This document shows, piece after piece, positions 28,731 through 28,944 of a DNA stretch of 28,944 nucleotides. The notes under the pieces are model-generated. The model ran no database searches and was not told where the DNA came from. It worked only from the letters and a program-made list of their open reading frames with translations. The DNA comes from Chromera velia (taxonomy: Eukaryota; Sar; Chromeraceae): contig JAHBMJ010001227.1 in assembly GCA_018398765.1 (NCBI GenBank), forward strand, positions 1-28,944. Direction: 5' to 3'. The first letter of the stretch is position 1. Every line of letters starts with the position of its first letter. The translations under genes and the position numbers were made by a program.

Positions 28731-28944
28731 TCCCGTCAACTTCCGACTAAGGGCAGACAGAAGTGTCAGACCCCCGGTCATTCCGTGTGCATCCATCTGC
28801 AACACGTCCTCACCTTGGAAGAGACGTTCAGATCCCGAACACGCCGTAGAGCCAGCGGCAGACCCGGGCCCAGAAGGAGACGAGGTGGGCGAGAAATGAG
28901 GGGGGGTTGGTGGTCGTGGTGGCGGTGGCGGGGGGGGCGACCTT
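28731..28944 (+). other. Possible exon or gene end at the right edge, undecided
   Basis: After a CCAACAG acceptor the sequence is GC-richer and unlike intron. In phase 0 with the preceding candidate exon it gives only IFPSTSD and a stop. In another frame it is open to a GACGAG|GTGGGC donor (near 28887); in a third it is open to the window end. The opposite strand is also partly open and proline-rich. I cannot choose among these. Confidence 0.25.

Overview
The window is nuclear DNA of an intron-rich eukaryote. Long multi-exon genes are separated by kilobase-scale spacers full of microsatellites, and nothing resembles bacterial operon structure. The best guess for the organism is a photosynthetic alveolate of the chromerid type (Chromera-like). 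Evidence for this is a protein with a bipartite red-algal-type plastid targeting leader (signal peptide followed by Phe at +1), abundant TGCATGCA palindromes, and very repeat-rich introns. The taxonomic call is inference and was not verified by any search.

Layout. (1) 1-796 is an AT-rich spacer. (2) 797-13178, minus strand, is one very large gene that I could assemble as 23 exons joining in frame, predicting a secreted protein of 1507 residues that I do not recognise. (3) 13179-15489 is a spacer with a TATA-like site, an AT-rich island and CT/GT microsatellites. (4) 15490-17199, minus strand, is a three-exon gene for a 296-residue thioredoxin-fold protein of the AhpC/TSA (peroxiredoxin-like) group, probably plastid-targeted. 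(5) 17200-21889 is a 4.7 kb divergent spacer with hairpins, a 10-bp TGCATGCATG inverted repeat, GA/CT/GT microsatellites, a short AT-rich island and a 25-bp direct repeat. (6) 21890-26247, plus strand, is a six-exon gene for a 592-residue DNase II with both HxK catalytic motifs and an N-terminal transmembrane anchor. (7) 26248-27898 is a spacer with a long AT-rich island and a 23-bp minisatellite. (8) From about 27899 to the right edge there are tentative exons of another plus-strand gene.

The three solid genes do not form an obvious pathway. They look like independent housekeeping or secretory-system genes: a plastid redox-fold protein, an acid-nuclease homologue on an endomembrane, and an unknown large secreted protein. 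The most notable cross-cutting signal is in the introns. Microsatellites sit at the splice sites and are mostly polarised with the direction of transcription. GTCAGT is a frequent 5' splice site, sometimes inside tandem GTCA arrays. Acceptors favour TGCAG and sometimes ATGCATGCAG. Introns are biased to phase 2. All exon joins were made by eye from reading frame, splice signals and, for DNase II and the AhpC/TSA protein, remembered family sequence. Transcript data would be decisive.
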